A stretch of 64,000 nucleotides of DNA from Gigaspora margarita (lineage: Eukaryota > Glomeromycota > Glomeromycetes > Diversisporales > Gigasporaceae), in assembly GCA_009809945.1 (NCBI GenBank), contig WTPW01000425.1, positions 257,050 through 321,049 on the forward strand, given 5' to 3'. The position numbers and the translations under genes were made by a program. The first letter of the stretch is position 1. Each line of letters begins with the position of its first letter. Of the stretch, positions 1 to 12,242 are shown piece after piece. The notes under the pieces were generated by a model, which saw nothing but the letters and a program-made list of their open reading frames with translations, was not told where the DNA came from and did no database searches.

Positions 1-129
1 TTGCAAACTACTTTTACTATTAATTAACTGTTTTCTATAAATTACAGTAACTACTTAATTAATTACTCTGCAGGCTTATCTAAGTGTTGTATGTTATATA
101 CAAACATTTTATTCAGATTGATCAGTTTT

Positions 130-445
130 TATATTATAAATTATTTATTAATTAAAACTAAAACTTGCATAAGAGCAAATTTAGATATTAACAATTACAA
201 TACCAATTTAGTTAAATAGAAATTTTATTGTATTATAAATTATTATTAATTAAAACTAAAACTTATATAAAAGCAAAATTTAAGTACTAAACAATTACAA
301 TACTAATTTAATTAGATGCTTAGTTATATCAAAAAAAGTTAATATACTTATATTATAAATTATTTATTATAAAATCAAAACTTGTATAGTAGCAAAATTT
401 GGATGCTATTTAAATAATAAATACAAGTTAATATATTTGTATAGT
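130..445. repeat. AT-rich tandem repeat, about three units
   Basis: Three degenerate units of roughly 105-120 bp follow one another. Each has TATAAATTATTTATTA, then an AAAACTTGTATAG-like stretch, then AGCAAAATTTGG-like sequence. No coding potential is seen. The flanks (1-129 and 446-530) are plain AT-rich sequence with no gene. Confidence 0.6.
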
Positions 446-532
446 TAGACAAATCTTATACAATATATAAATATAGTTATAAAATTTTATAAATATAATT
501 TATTTTTATTCATAAACATATTTATTATTTAG

Positions 533-562
533 GTCCAGTTCCAGTAAGTACTGGAACTGGAC
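533..562. repeat. Short perfect hairpin
   Basis: The 14-bp arms GTCCAGTTCCAGTA and TACTGGAACTGGAC face each other across 2 bases. The next 50 bp repeat GTCCAGT-like words. This is probably the end of a small inverted-repeat element whose limits I cannot fix. Confidence 0.5.
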
Positions 563-819
563 TAGACTAGTCCAGTTCAGTGGTGGTCCACTAGACCGGT
601 TCAGTCCAGGGGCTAACACTGGGTGTAGCAATAACAGTTTCCTTAATTTAGGGAAGTGCAATAAATTACATGATTAGGATTTATATAGATCCCGACCCTC
701 CTAGTGATAGAACTATTGACTAATTAAAAGTAGAGTACATGCAGATCATTTTTCATATGATCTCAATGGTAAAATTTTTTATTTTTACAATTTTAAAAAA
801 TTTTATTAAGTTAATTATT

Positions 820-1315
820 GTCAGGGATGATGCTGAAATCAGATGATGCTAAAATCCACGTGATCTTCATATCATCAGATTTTCTAAAATTTCTGAAAAT
901 TGTGTAAACAATCGATCTACACTACATCGAATGCTATAACCGGATGATATGCCTATATGCATTCTTGATATCTATATATACAGATATAAAAGACCTTCTA
1001 ACTGTATCAAAAGGTGACCCTAACCCTAACCCTAGCCACGAGGCAAAAAGCGTCTATAAAAAAAAAATTTGCCTCATGTTTAGGGTTAGGGTTAGGGTCG
1101 CCGTTTTGATACAGTTATAAGGTCTTTTAAATATAAATATCAAGATGCGATTTATGCAGTATTGAATTAACCCCACTCTAACTGACCCTATTTGATTGTT
1201 TTGATTACGTAGTGTAGATCGATTGTTAACACTATTTTCGGAAATTTTAGGAAATCCTGATGATACGGCGATCACGTGGATTTCAGCATCATCCGATTTC
1301 AGCATCATCCCTGAC
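820..1315. mobile_element. Palindromic MITE with telomere-like repeats near the loop
   Basis: Two arms of about 240 bp are imperfect inverted copies, beginning GTCAGGGATGATGCTGAAAT and ending with its complement. The insertion is flanked by AATTATT at 813-819 and 1316-1322, a candidate 7-bp duplication. Near the centre each arm carries CCCTAACCCTAACCCTA (about 1018-1034) or its complement (1080-1096), so the loop presents fungal telomere-type repeats in both orientations. An open frame on the minus strand here is a by-product of the palindrome. Confidence 0.7.
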
Positions 1316-1524
1316 AATTATTTTACTTCTAAATTAAAGTTTGTAGAATAGGTTTTTCTGATTCTATTAGTAGTAAAATTATTAAAATTGGTTAAATACT
1401 TAACAAGATATATGTATTTAAAAATTAGATATCATTTTTATCATATGATAATCATGTGATATTGACCAATCAAAACCAACGATTTTGTGTAACTACAAAA
1501 AATTTCAACCTACTACAGAAAACT

Positions 1525-3010
1525 TTACAATATATATATTATGCGTTACTTTACAATCCATGTTAATTTTAAATTGACACATGTTAATTTAAAATGATTT
1601 AAAGATAGCAATTTGACATATGTCAAATAACAATTGGTATTTTCACCCCGGATCTGACCTTTCCAACCTAGTTATGCATAACATAATACAAACAAAGATC
1701 ACATGACTTTTGGATTCTTGCACTTTGACCAATGAACAAAACCTGGTTCACATGATCCATGCAACAATAATACCCAATCATAATTTGAACCCGAAGTAGA
1801 TTCAAATTAAACTACAAGATAAGTTATTCACGACTGACAATAGTTGTAGATAGTAAACTTATTTGGAAAATCAAAATACATGTACAATAAAATTTTAGTA
1901 AGATTGGAGAACATTTTATTATTTGGCTTTTAACTTTTTCATTCAACGAAAAAATTAAAATTTTTTTTAAAACATATATTCGATGAACATAAAAATTAAA
2001 AGCTAAATAATAAAAAGTTCTCTGATTTGTATAAAAATTTGGTAGAATATGCATTTTGATCTACTAAACATATTTACTTAAGTGCTTATAGTCAATTTTC
2101 ATAGTAAAATTTAGACTTTATTATGTAGTGACTACTTATAATTGCCAAAAACCTCTTTCTATTGAACCAGAAATTGGTCCAAGTTCTGGTTAAAATGAAC
2201 TCAAAGTGGCTCAATTTGAATCAAGTCCTGGCTCAAATAAACCTGAAATTGTTTAAATTGAACAACTTCAGATTGTTTGAACTAAGACTTGGTTCAAATT
2301 GAACCACTTTGAGTTCATTTTAACCAGAACTTGGTTCAATTTCTGGTTTAATAAAAAGAGATTTTAGCAATTACAAGTAGTTACTACATAGTAAAATCTA
2401 AATTTTACTATACAAATTGACTATAAGTGCTTAAGTAAATATGTTCAGTAGATTAAAATGCATATTCTATCAAATTTTTATATAAATTGGAGAACTTTTT
2501 ATTTTTAGCTTTTAATTTTTACATTTGTCAAATATATTTTTTTAAAAAAATTTTAATTTTTTCTTTGAACGAAAAAGTTAAAAGTCAAATAATAAAATGT
2601 TCTTTAATCTTACTAAAATTTTACTGTATGTGTATTTTGATATTCCAAATAAGTTTACTTAAGGATAATAATCAATTTACATAGTAGAATTTGGACTTTA
2701 CTTTGTAGCGACTATTGTCAGTCATGAATAACTTATTTTGTAGTTTAATTTGAACCTATTTTAGGTTCAAATTTTGATTGGATATTATTGTTGCATGGAC
2801 CATGCGATCTGGATTTCATTCATTGGTCAAAGTGCAAGAATCCAAAGTCATGTGATCTCTGTTTGTATTACATTACACATGACTAGGTCGGAAGAGTCAG
2901 ATCCGGGGTAGAAATACCAATTGTTATTTGACATATGTCAAATTGCAATGTTAAATTGACATGTGTCAATTTAAAATTGACATAATTTGTGAAGTGATAT
3001 ATAACATATA
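1525..3010. repeat. 1.5-kb imperfect palindrome holding two foldback halves
   Basis: The left arm (TTGACATATGTCAAATAACA at about 1617) reappears inverted near 2928. The match continues through GATCCGGGGT, the CACATGATC region and into a central portion near 2260 rich in GGTTCAAATTGAACC. Both arms hold a half of the AGTAAAGTCTAAATTTTACTATG foldback family (about 1805-2110 and 2385-2720). No gene is present; apparent short frames are mirror shadows. Confidence 0.6.
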
Positions 3011-3822
3011 CAAGTCTATTTTTTTTTTATGTTTTAATTATTAAAATTATACCATTATCTACATAAGAAAACCGCAGTGCTCGCAGATAATGGCATCTTT
3101 GCTCAAAAGAACGCTGGATAGAAAAAGGAAAGAAATCAACCAAATTCTTCTTTGCATGTTACAAGGTCAGAAAGGAAGGAAATTGTGAAGATTTAATCAA
3201 ATCCCAGATGAACATAAAGACAAATACAAGGATATTCTAGACTATATAAAAGAAGAGTATAAAACACATATAGAAAAGAAGAATAGAACCTGTAGCTGGC
3301 AGAGAACCTGATGGAAGACCTACCTCAGGTTAGCCCAGAAATGAATATGGGTTTAATAAAGCGTATAACCAAAGAGAAAATTGAACAGGTGATCAAATCT
3401 CTCCCAAATAATAAGTCTCCGGGCACTGATGGCCTTATATATGAATTCTATAAGGAGTTTATAGACGCAGTTACCCCCGTCTTAGAATTAGTATTCAATC
3501 AAGTTCTTAACTCCAGAGTTATGCCAATCTCATAGCATAAAAATATAATAATGCTCATACCGAAAAAGTCAAAAAATAGAGAAGCTCTAGAGAACTAGCG
3601 GCCGATTTCGTTGGTAAATTCGGACACCAAGATATTTATGAAGATCATAGCTGGAAGGTTAAATGAAATATATAAAGTCATTGTTCTGCCCCACCAAACA
3701 GGTTTTGTTAAGGATAAAGCAATCATGAACGCAGCTCTAGACATTAGAGGGCATCCATAAATTACGTTATACTTGAGGGGGGGTCCCCAAAATATAATGA
3801 TTTTGCAATATGTAGGGGGCCC

Positions 3823-3985
3823 CAGGACTCCGAAATATACATAGATAGGTCAGGTATAGGTTTTTATACAGATTATTTCTATTTATAGTAATTTTTTTGC
3901 TTATTTAAAGTTTTTTCTGCAGATCTTTCCTTTTTTAGTAACCCTATAATTAACCTGACCTATCTATATATATTTCAGAATCCTG
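3823..3985. mobile_element. Small TIR element, 163 bp
   Basis: The ends CAGGACTCCGAAATATA and TATATTTCAGAATCCTG are inverted repeats that extend through ATAGATAGGTCAGG. GGGCCC lies on both sides (3817-3822, 3986-3991). This is absent from the homologous MITE at 44062. The palindromic flank makes the exact duplication length uncertain. Confidence 0.55.
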
Positions 3986-3998
3986 GGGCCCTCAACAT

Positions 3999-4254
3999 TA
4001 GGGTTCCGCAATTCGATTCGATTTGATTCGATCAAATATTTGATTTCAAATCAAATTCAAATACAGAAATTTTAAATCAAATCAAATTCAAATTGACAAA
4101 ATATTCGATTCAATTCGAAAATATTTAATAAAAATTACAAATATATTTGATTTGATTTGATTTGATCAAATCAAATTCAAATCAAGTGCTTATTCGATTT
4201 GATCAAATTCAAATATGCCTAATATTTGATTCGATTCGACTTTGAGGAACCCTA
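3999..4254. mobile_element. hAT MITE, TAGGGTTCC family, copy 1
   Basis: The ends TAGGGTTCCGCAAT and TTTGAGGAACCCTA are flanked by the 8-bp duplication CTCAACAT (3991-3998, 4255-4262). The interior is a dense array of ATTTGAATTTGATC-like words. TIR form TAGGG and an 8-bp duplication match the hAT superfamily. Three other copies lie in the window. Confidence 0.85.
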
Positions 4255-6059
4255 CTCAACATAATGCAATTTTTTTCTAAAAAATTGTCTAAAACTTGAT
4301 CCGGTGGTCCAAATTGGATGATTTTGGTACCATTCGAATCGACTCGAGGAGAGGATTCGAATGGTACCAATTTCATTTGTTTTGGATCACTGGATCACGT
4401 TTTATTAACAAAATGCTATTGGTTATTATGTTTTTTTATAAAATTACTATAAAATTAATAGTATTTTGTTAATAAAACATGATCCAGTAATCCAAATGAA
4501 ACGATTTGGTACCATTGGATTCGTCTTATAGAGACGAATCGAATGGTACCAAAATCATCCAAATTGGATCACTGGGTCATAATATATTCAAGTTTTTGTA
4601 AAATTTTATATATAAACATACGGATTTTTAAAAATTTTTTTATATAGTAGAGGAGGGGGGGTCAAGAGCTACTATGTAGGGGTACATAACGTTATTTATG
4701 GATGCCCCCTTATCACTACAATGCGTAATCAACCAGACCCGTCTAAGCAAAATTGGCTGCTGTTAGTAGACCAGAAAAAAGCTTTTGACCATATTAATCA
4801 TGAATTTTTGGGCTTAACAATGACCAAAATGAATTTTGACTCTAGTATAATTAAGATGGTATGTAATTTGTTCTATAATCAAAAAGCTCATATTATTGGA
4901 AAGAGGGAACTTTTGTCACCTTTCACAGTCGAACTAAGGGTTAGGCAAGAAGATCCCCTGTCGCCTTTGCTATATGTCCTTGTATTTGAATCTCTTCTTT
5001 GTGCACTAGAAAAGAAACTTAAAGGCATTCGAATAGAACAATCATTTTTTAAATTGTCTGCATATGCGGATAATCTGTCCATAGGAATAGGCTCCAGAAC
5101 AGATTGGGAAGTGATCCTAGAAACTTTCAGGCAATACGAAGGAGCCTCAAATGTTATCGTCAACAAGAAGAAAATGAAATTGATCCTGCTGATACCAGTA
5201 GCTGACCAGGTAGAGTTAAAAGACCAAGAACATTTTACAAAAGTAAAAGAACAGGACACTATTAAGATACTAGATTACGAAGTTCAGATGAATGGCCTCC
5301 CCAAAAGGAACATGTGGACAAAAATAATTAAACAAATAGGAAAAAACATGGAATGGTTGTCAGGAAGAAACCTAACAATACTTGGTAAAATACTACTAGC
5401 AAACACCCTTGTTCTCTCTAAAGTTTGGTATGGGGCCTATTTAGCTCCTCCTATAGGAAAACAAATAGCAGAGATTAACGAACTTTTGCTAAATGGATTA
5501 AGGGTAAAACCAAAATGCTTCCCAGATGGTCTATGCTCCAAAAGGGCCCCGAGAATTATAGTCTAAAAGCTCTAATAATCAGAAATATGTTAAAAGCAAG
5601 ATTATGCATGGTTTGGATGAAACTAATTACAAGTAATTCATTCTGGGCAATAGTTGAGGGGAAAAGGATCTCTGCCTGTCTTCAGGAAAGGCGAAATGTT
5701 AATATAATACAGGCCTTAAATGCTAAGATTAGTACGAAGGCATGGCCAAGAGAATGGAAGCTATATCTGTTGGCCTGAACAAAGATAGGAGAAAAAATAA
5801 AATCCAATCCATATGGTCATGGAAATTGGAGGATATAGAGGCACAAGGAATCGAAGGCTCCAAATTAACAGTTAAAGAAATAGTCACCCTCCTAAGGAAA
5901 GAAATGTTTAAAATGGAAGTCCCAAAGGAAGAAGAAAGCCAAAGGTCTCACAACTGGCTGGACATGAAAAAAATTGAAAACAAAAAGAAAATCATGTTTT
6001 GGTGCCTTTTTTACAGGGCTCTACCTATACTTGTTAGCAAAACTAAAAATCTTCAAAAT

Positions 6060-6220
6060 TCTACCCAAACCCAAATCCCAATTGGATAAACCCAAATTCC
6101 AAACTGGAAAAATCCCAATCCCAATTTCCAAATCCCAAACCTATCCCAAATCCCAAACCTGTCCCAAATCCCAATCCCAAATCCCAATCCCAAATCCCAA
6201 ATCCCAAATTCCAAATTTAA
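6060..6220. repeat. CCCAAAT minisatellite, left arm
   Basis: Repeated CCCAAATCCCAAAC and CCCAATCCCAAAT words run on the plus strand, fading into AAATTTAAATTT. The mirror array is at 12243-12492, so the two arms of the hAT-like element are inverted minisatellites. Short reading frames of Pro-Lys-Ser type here are not genes. Confidence 0.75.
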
Positions 6221-6525
6221 AATTTAAATTTTAAAATTCTAATTTAAATTCTAAGAGAAGTGCAGTAAATCATATAATTTCCTGGAGGATCCCTATCTAT
6301 CATGTCCTATATATAGTGTTCTGACCCGTCACAAAAATCCCAACTTGGGTCACCCATGGGTGGGTCACTCAGGTGACCCAGGTGAACACTAGGCAATAGA
6401 AAAATTCTGCTACAGGTCACCTGCGGGTGAGTCACCTGGTGACCCAGGTGAATACTAGGTATAGTGTTCTGACCCATCACAAAAATCCCAACCCGGATGA
6501 CCCGAGTGACTCAAGTGAACACAGA

Positions 6526-6857
6526 TTTACTTATTTGTGCCGGTAATACAACCTAAAAAAGGAAATTTAATTTTGATAAATAAACAAAGTGTATAAAAAC
6601 GCAAAGTTAGGGTTAGAAGGCTAGCTTTAGGAGGTATAGCTATAGATAGTTGCCTATTATATGTAAAATTTTGTCCCCGACATTTTTAATTAGTGCACAA
6701 AGGTCGATTTAAACACTAGTTTTGGAGTATTTTTGCTTTTTCTTCTTCTGCACGTGTTCAGAATTCATGTCGGGCTGATCCAGAATGATTAATATTCGAA
6801 CTCACTAATTGGTAATTGCCTTTTTAGGAGTTTGTATTACTGGCACAAATAAGTAAA
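6526..6857. mobile_element. ACTTATTTGTGCC inverted-repeat element, copy 1
   Basis: The ends TTTACTTATTTGTGCCGGTA and TACTGGCACAAATAAGTAAA are near-perfect inverted repeats extending about 30 bp. I see no convincing target duplication. The interior shares GTGCACAAAGGTCG-like sequence with 23090-23150, part of a second, larger copy. No gene is present. Confidence 0.65.
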
Positions 6858-7547
6858 GCCAGATGAACACTAGAATATTGATAGATAAAATTGGTAAGCT
6901 TAATAATATTTCAACAAATTTACACAAATCATTATGAATTAATCAAAGCATTTCTAATTTAACATTAGATCTGCTCAGTATGTATGACTATCATATAAGT
7001 AGCAAGGCATAACAGGTATAGACAGCCTGTGCCAGAATTTAGAAAATGTGCATAGCCACAAAGTTATTCATATAGAGCATCCTTAAAATATACCTGGGGT
7101 ATAGGCTCTTAACCTATAATCGCTAAATAAATAAACCAAATTTAAAATAGCTATCACGTGCTAACTAAATTGAGAACAGGATAAAAGCCTATACCACCGG
7201 TAAAGGCTTAAACAGCCCATTCACATGACATTCAAGTACCCATTATACATGTGATGTTAATGCGCATCAAATGATCAATTTGAATACGCCATTCAATAAG
7301 ATTCAAGATTTTGTAAAAAAAGTTTGCCTGTTAACTATACACTTCGTACTTCATACTATGTTCCTGGTACTCATATAGGTCACCCATGTGAGTGACTTGC
7401 AGGTTGACCCACGGGTGACCCACGGGTTGACCCACGGGTGACCCACGGGTCACTCGCGGGTTGACCACCTGGGTGGCCATAATTCAACCCAGGTCACCCG
7501 CCCACCCGCGGGTGACCTGGGTAAGACTTACCCAGGTCAGAACACTA

Positions 7548-10500
7548 CCGTAAACTGCCATATAAAAGACCCCCCATGATAGTAGATCCCCCATGTATCA
7601 TCCCCGGGTCTACAGTACGGGTTGAGATTTTTGGAAAAGATAAGAGACCCGGGTATACTAGAGAATCTAAAATGATAAAGGACCCGGGTATACTATAGGG
7701 GGGTATGATACCAGTAATAATAAGCTACCATGAGAATTTTTAACGAAATAAGGCTAAATTCAGGTTTGCCTTTTATGAAACAGTTCATTCGCACGAGTAT
7801 ATTTTTCACATATACCCGTGCATAGTTTAGTATAAAGCATAAATTCATAGGGATTAGATTTATATCTTTGAATATTTAAATTGGTACGGCAGGCATTATT
7901 GTATCGATTTTTTAATGGTGCGAATAAGTTTCAAAAAAAAGCACGTGTTGACCCATATGATAGTTAAATCACAGGGTCGATTTGATTATCTAAGCAACAA
8001 TCGATAATACTGTCCATTGTACGAAAATTTTTATTTAATAAAATAGAGTGATTTTTGGTTTGTTTTATTCCTTACAAAAGGAGAATTCAAAGATGAAATA
8101 GTAGCTTTAAAACCCTATGCAAAATCGAAATTTTCCTCTCTAAAATATCTAGGTTCAGCAATCATTATTATCCTATTTTTCCTTCTTGCATTATTGTTTT
8201 TTTCCGTAAAAAACTAATTAACTGAATAAAAAGAATAAAAGTAAAATCTGAACAGCTGATTATACAGAATTAATACACTATTTTGTCAATTTATGGTTTT
8301 TTCAAATTTGCAAGTTATTGTATTATTTATTAAACAATAAATCGAACATAATTATTGTCTTTCTATTAATTCTAATGCCATAAATTGGCATATTCTATCG
8401 CTTCGTCTTCATAATACGTGTCTCCCTCATGGTCTTCTTGATCATTCAAGTCACCACCTTCGTTTGAGCCATATTCATTATCATCCTCACAACTATCGTT
8501 ATTTCTGGTTTCTTCGCTACTGCCATCATCATCGCTATTACTATCGTTATTATCATAGTCACCACCTTCATTGAAGTCATTTTCGTTATCATCTTTGTAA
8601 CTATCATCATTTCTGTTTTCTTCACCCAAAATATCACTGCCATCATCGTTTTCATTATTATTATTGGTATTATCATTTAGGGTCAAATCTACAACGCTTT
8701 CATTATCGCTTGCATCTACATCGACATAGACATAATTACCATTACTATTTCGAGACTCTGGGTTAGCCACCCAATTATAATCAAACATTACATCCTCTTC
8801 GGACCCATCTTGAGCAATGGAGATGCCGCAACACTTAAATGACCGTTTGATAAGGTTAGGATCGACTTGGTCCCATGCTAGTTTTATCCATTTTGCCACC
8901 AAATTATAAGCGGGTCGTTGAATATAACCTTTCGGTGTTAGTTTCTTGATTTCTTCACCCATCCAATCAAAGATAGTATTTACGATACTTAAATACAATA
9001 TTGCATAAATTATTATATAATTCATGTAACAATTTTTTTTTAATAATAAAAAAAATATATATTACCTTGTCTTTAAAAGACTTGTTGATATATACATCTA
9101 ACGGTTGCAATTTTTTGGTAAGCCCACCTGGAACAACTGCAAAATCAGTATTTTTTTCATTAAACCGGTTTTTGACCAGATCTGTAAGATGACCTCTGAA
9201 TGAATCCATAACCATTAATGAACAAGGATTAGTAGACAAGCGAGCTCGACGATTCCAAACATTTTCAATCCAGTAAATCATTTCATCAGAATTCATATAC
9301 CCTTGCGGATTGGTTCGTATAATAATGCCTGATGGGAATATTTGTCTCGGTACATTGACTAACTTAAAAATTACCATGGGAGCCAATTTTGTTCCATCCG
9401 CTAAACAGCTTAAAACAACTGTAAAGTTAGATTTTTCATACCCGGTTGTACAAATCCCAACGGTATGTGCACCTGTTTCTTCGATTGTGTAGTTACTGGG
9501 TACGTCGAATGCTAATGGAGTTTCATCCATATTTCCGATAAGCGATAAAGGGTAATTGTGACGCATACGATAAAATAATACATAATTTAAGAATTCATTT
9601 CTCAGAGGTTCCAAATCTTCTGGCAACTTCTGTGCAATGGTAGTACGACGTCTATTACTAAATTTATTTTGGCGCATAAAACCTGAAATCCATTTGTCAC
9701 TCCACTTGCACTCATTAATCTTTGGATAAATTGAAGTAAAACGCGATGCTTTTGTAAGTTGCTTTGCTTTAGTTCTGACCATATTTTGCGACACAACTTT
9801 TTGAGATGAACGTAAAGTTCTAATCCAAGTTTTAAGCTCATTTTCCAAAAGTGGATATTTAGGGCGCGAGCTAATATTTAACCGTCTAACAAAAGGTGAA
9901 GCAAGTTCTAATTCTTTTTTTTTTTTTAGTAATCGTTGCTTGTTTTAGATTTGCTCTATTTCGTCCCATTTTTAATACTATATGCAATCTATATTAGTTA
10001 ATAATATTAATAAAATCGAAATAGAGTACTTATTTTACTTCTTACCTTTAGTTAGAAAAAACTTGTTGAGGTGATAGAAATGTAAAACGCGATCTTCTTT
10101 TTTTTTTTCTTTTAAATTGTATTGTTATATTTGTATGTAGTAAAATACACATGTTAATTATACTTAAAAGTCATTTATGCCATAGTGATAGTTGTTAATA
10201 CAGTATCTTCAAGTTTCTAATTTTGTAAGTACCGGTAATAGCAAGATTAGGTTGTACCGGTATTTAATAAATAGTAAAAAAAAAAAAAACTTACAATATC
10301 AGTTTTGTACTCAGAATTTATAATAGTCGTTAATACAGCATCTTCATAATCGTGTATTTATAATTTTGTAAGTACCGGTAATAGCAAGATTAATATAGTA
10401 CTCTAAAAAAAATGTTGTACCGGTATTTAATAAATAATAAAAAAAAAAATCTTACAATATCAGTTTTTTTAGAATTTATAATAGTTAATACAGCATCTTC

Positions 10501-11184
10501 ATAGTCGTGTATTGAGAAATTATTGAATTCAAGTTTCTAATTTTGTAAGTACCAGTAATAGCAAGATTAATACGGTACTCTAAAAAAAGGTTGTACCGGT
10601 ATTTAATAAATAATAAAAAAAAAATCTTACATAACNAAGAAAAATTTTTTTTATTAATAATAATAAAATATAATGAATACCTTAATATAACGAAATATTG
10701 AAATATTTAAAATAATATAGTATAACCTGTTATCAGTTATGATAATTTAAANGTCTCCAATATCNGGNTTTGTACTGTACTTAGAATTTATATTTGATTT
10801 TTATTTATTTTTATTTACCGTATTTATTTATTTATCTTTTATTTTTTTTATTTATTAATTATTTTTTTTTGCCGCTTTAATGTACCGTAGGTTGGGCTTT
10901 TAATATAAATTTGTTCTTGTCTTTATTATGTCGTGTCTATTCATTATATTGACGGATAGCTTAAAAATAAAATTTAATTCGTATTACTTGTGCCAATAGT
11001 GCTACCGGTATATTTATATTGCCCGGTACTGGACCCCCCACATAAAACCCCCCACATAAAACCCCCCATATAAAACCCTCCTGATTATCAGACCCATATC
11101 TGTACAATAGACCCCCGGGTCTACTATCGGGTTTAAAATTAGGAAAATGTAACAGACCCGGGTCTTTTATATGGCCGTTTACGG
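7548..11184 (-). mobile_element. pogo/Tigger-like DNA transposon, 3.6 kb
   Basis: The ends CCGTAAACTGCCATATAAAA and TTTTATATGGCCGTTTACGG are inverted repeats of about 25 bp. TA stands on both sides (7546-7547, 11185-11186), the Tc1/mariner/pogo duplication. Subterminal GACCCGGGTCTACTAT-type words recur at both ends. A CENP-B-like DDE transposase is encoded on the minus strand. It landed at the last two bases of hAT-like element A. AT-rich sequence without genes fills 7700-8370 and 9970-11000, the latter with three ~150-bp repeats (GTAAGTACCGGTAATAGCAA). Confidence 0.88.
8372..9968 (-). CDS. pogo/CENP-B-like DDE transposase, two exons, frame disrupted
   Basis: This cut-and-paste transposase of the pogo/Tigger branch would act on the CCGTAAAC ends that flank it. 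A CENP-B-type helix-turn-helix DNA-binding segment (residues about 30-120 of the main exon, with KWSDKWISGFMRQNKFS) comes first. The DDE core follows: first Asp in GNMDETPLAF, second in LMVMDSFRGHLT, third in KKLQPLDVYINKSFKDK. Just after it an intron with GT at about 9066 and AG near 8988 separates a second exon (8372 to about 8987). That exon ends in a long Asp/Glu/Asn-rich tail, EDEAIEYANLWH. The first in-frame Met of the intact exon is at 9848; a better start at 9968 (MGRNRANLK) is out of frame across a 13-base A run (9915-9927). A one-base shift also follows the splice site. The catalytic triad is intact, so this is a recently decayed copy or one with sequence errors. Confidence 0.85.
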
Positions 11185-11188
11185 TACC

Positions 11189-11474
11189 TAGGGTTCTGCA
11201 ATTTGATTTGATCTTCAAATATTTGAATCAAATATTTGATCAAATTCAAATTCAAATTTGACTATATTTGATTTGATCAAATTCAAATCTGGCCAAATTT
11301 GATTTGATTTGACAAATATTTGATTTGATTTGAAAATAACTATTAGAAATTCAAATTCAAATCAAATTCAAATCCAAATATTTGAATCAAATCAAATTCA
11401 AATCAGGGTCAATTTGATTTGATCAAATTCAAATTGACCCAATATTTGATTTGATTTGAATTTGAGGAACTCTA
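11189..11474. mobile_element. hAT MITE, TAGGGTTCC family, copy 2
   Basis: The ends TAGGGTTCTGCAAT and TTTGAGGAACTCTA are flanked by ACGGTACC (11181-11188, 11475-11482). The duplicated bases include the last ACGG of the pogo-like element, so this MITE arrived after the transposon. The interior is an ATTTGAATTTGATC array as in the other copies. Confidence 0.88.
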
Positions 11475-11529
11475 ACGGTACCTATATATATAGTATAAAT
11501 AGCCAATAATATTGAAATAAATTGATTTT

Positions 11530-11920
11530 TAGTTAATCGTAGATAGTTGCTACATAGTAAAGTCTAAATTCTACTATACTATGTCAATTGATAATTATCG
11601 ATTAAGTAAACTTGTTTGGAAGACCAAAATACACATACTCTAAAATTTTTTTAATATTGAAGAATTTTTTATTATTTAACTTTTAATTTTTATGTTCGTC
11701 GAATATATTTTTTTAAAAAATTTTAATTTTTCTGTCAAACGTAAAAATCAAAAATCAATTAATAAAAAATTCTCTACTACTATGAAAATTTTGTTATAAG
11801 TGTATTTTGATCTTCTGAATAAGTTTACTTAAGCGATTTTAATTGATTTTTTTAGTAAAATTTAGACTTTACTATGTAGCAACGTTTGTCGATTGTGGGG
11901 TTGCTTATTTTCAGGTCAAC
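11530..11920. repeat. Foldback module (CATAGTAAAGTCTAAATTTT family), copy in GGGAAG element 2
   Basis: The left half runs from GTTGCTACATAGTAAAGTCT through CTTAAGTAAACTTG, and the right half is its inverted copy ending ACTTTACTATGTAGCAAC. The middle holds TTTTTTATTATTTAAC inverted around an A/T stretch. Other copies lie at about 1805-2110, 2385-2720, 13830-14215, 32165-32540, 33353-33640, 54160-54465 and 62365-62720. Confidence 0.8.
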
Positions 11921-12033
11921 AACGTTTTGAATTTTTTTTAAATATTATGAAATTTGATTGGTCAATAGTTCTATCACTAGGGGGGTCAGGACCTATGTAA
12001 ACCCTAATTATGTAATTTATTGCACTTCTCTAA

Positions 12034-12207
12034 TATATTATTAAATATATATTTATTTTATATAAACAAAATTTTTAATTATTAAATACATATTTATTTT
12101 GAGTGGCATAGACTATAGCCTATAGTCTATGTCTCTCAAAATAAATATATATTTAATATTAAAAATTTTGATTATATAAAATAAATATATATTTAATAAT
12201 ATAGTTT
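12034..12207. repeat. Palindrome centred on ACTATAGCCTATAGT
   Basis: Arms of about 85 bp (TAATATATTATTAAATATAT and its complement) meet at the centre GACTATAGCCTATAGTC near 12121. It sits between the GGGAAG element and the minisatellite arm of the hAT-like element. Function is unknown; it is probably another small MITE. Confidence 0.6.
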
Positions 12208-12242
12208 GTAATTAGAATTTAAATTAGAATTTTAAATTTTAA

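Larger units (their letters stand above)
3747..4709. mobile_element. GGGGGCATCC MITE (Harbinger-like), copy 1, with nested insertions
   Basis: The ends GAGGGCATCCATAAAT and ATTTATGGATGCCCCC are inverted repeats. TTA flanks both sides (3744-3746, 4710-4712) inside the LINE B RT frame, whose sequence is continuous once the element is removed. The interior (about 4300-4580) has two internal hairpins around GGTACCATTCGAATCG. Compared with the second copy at 44062-44578 it is enlarged by insertions at 3823-3985 and 3999-4254. Confidence 0.8.
6314..11488. mobile_element. hAT-like element A (TAGTGTTCTGACCC ends), split by a pogo-like transposon
   Basis: The left end TAGTGTTCTGACCC (6314) and right end GGTCAGAACACTA (7547) are inverted repeats. 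The 8-bp CCTATATA precedes the left end (6306-6313) and is found after the right end once the pogo-like element and the MITE at 11189-11474 are removed (11481-11488). The subterminal DNA is made of GGGTGACCC/CAGGTGACC words, strikingly GC-rich for this window. A second left end at about 6463 suggests a partial tandem or nested copy. No coding region is seen in 6314-7547. Confidence 0.75.
6255..12030 (+). mobile_element. GGGAAG element, copy 2 (ends GAGAAG), with nested insertions
   Basis: The ends GAGAAGTGCAGTAAATC and TTTATTGCACTTCTC are flanked by TAA (6252-6254, 12031-12033). Its own pieces (6255-6313 and 11483-12030) line up with the compact copy at 54039-54584, including the foldback core at about 11530-11920 and the CTATCACTAGGGGG stretch near the right end. 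Confidence 0.75.

Noticed and set aside
1018..1096. Chromosome end
   Set aside because: The telomere-like tracts are short, face each other and sit in the centre of a MITE.
1054..1317. 87-residue minus-strand frame
   Set aside because: It lies wholly in one arm and the loop of a palindromic MITE; the mirrored arm gives similar fragments. No domain.
8446..8676. Met/Ile-rich minus-strand frame
   Set aside because: Shadow of the acidic, Asn-rich tail of the pogo-like transposase in another frame.
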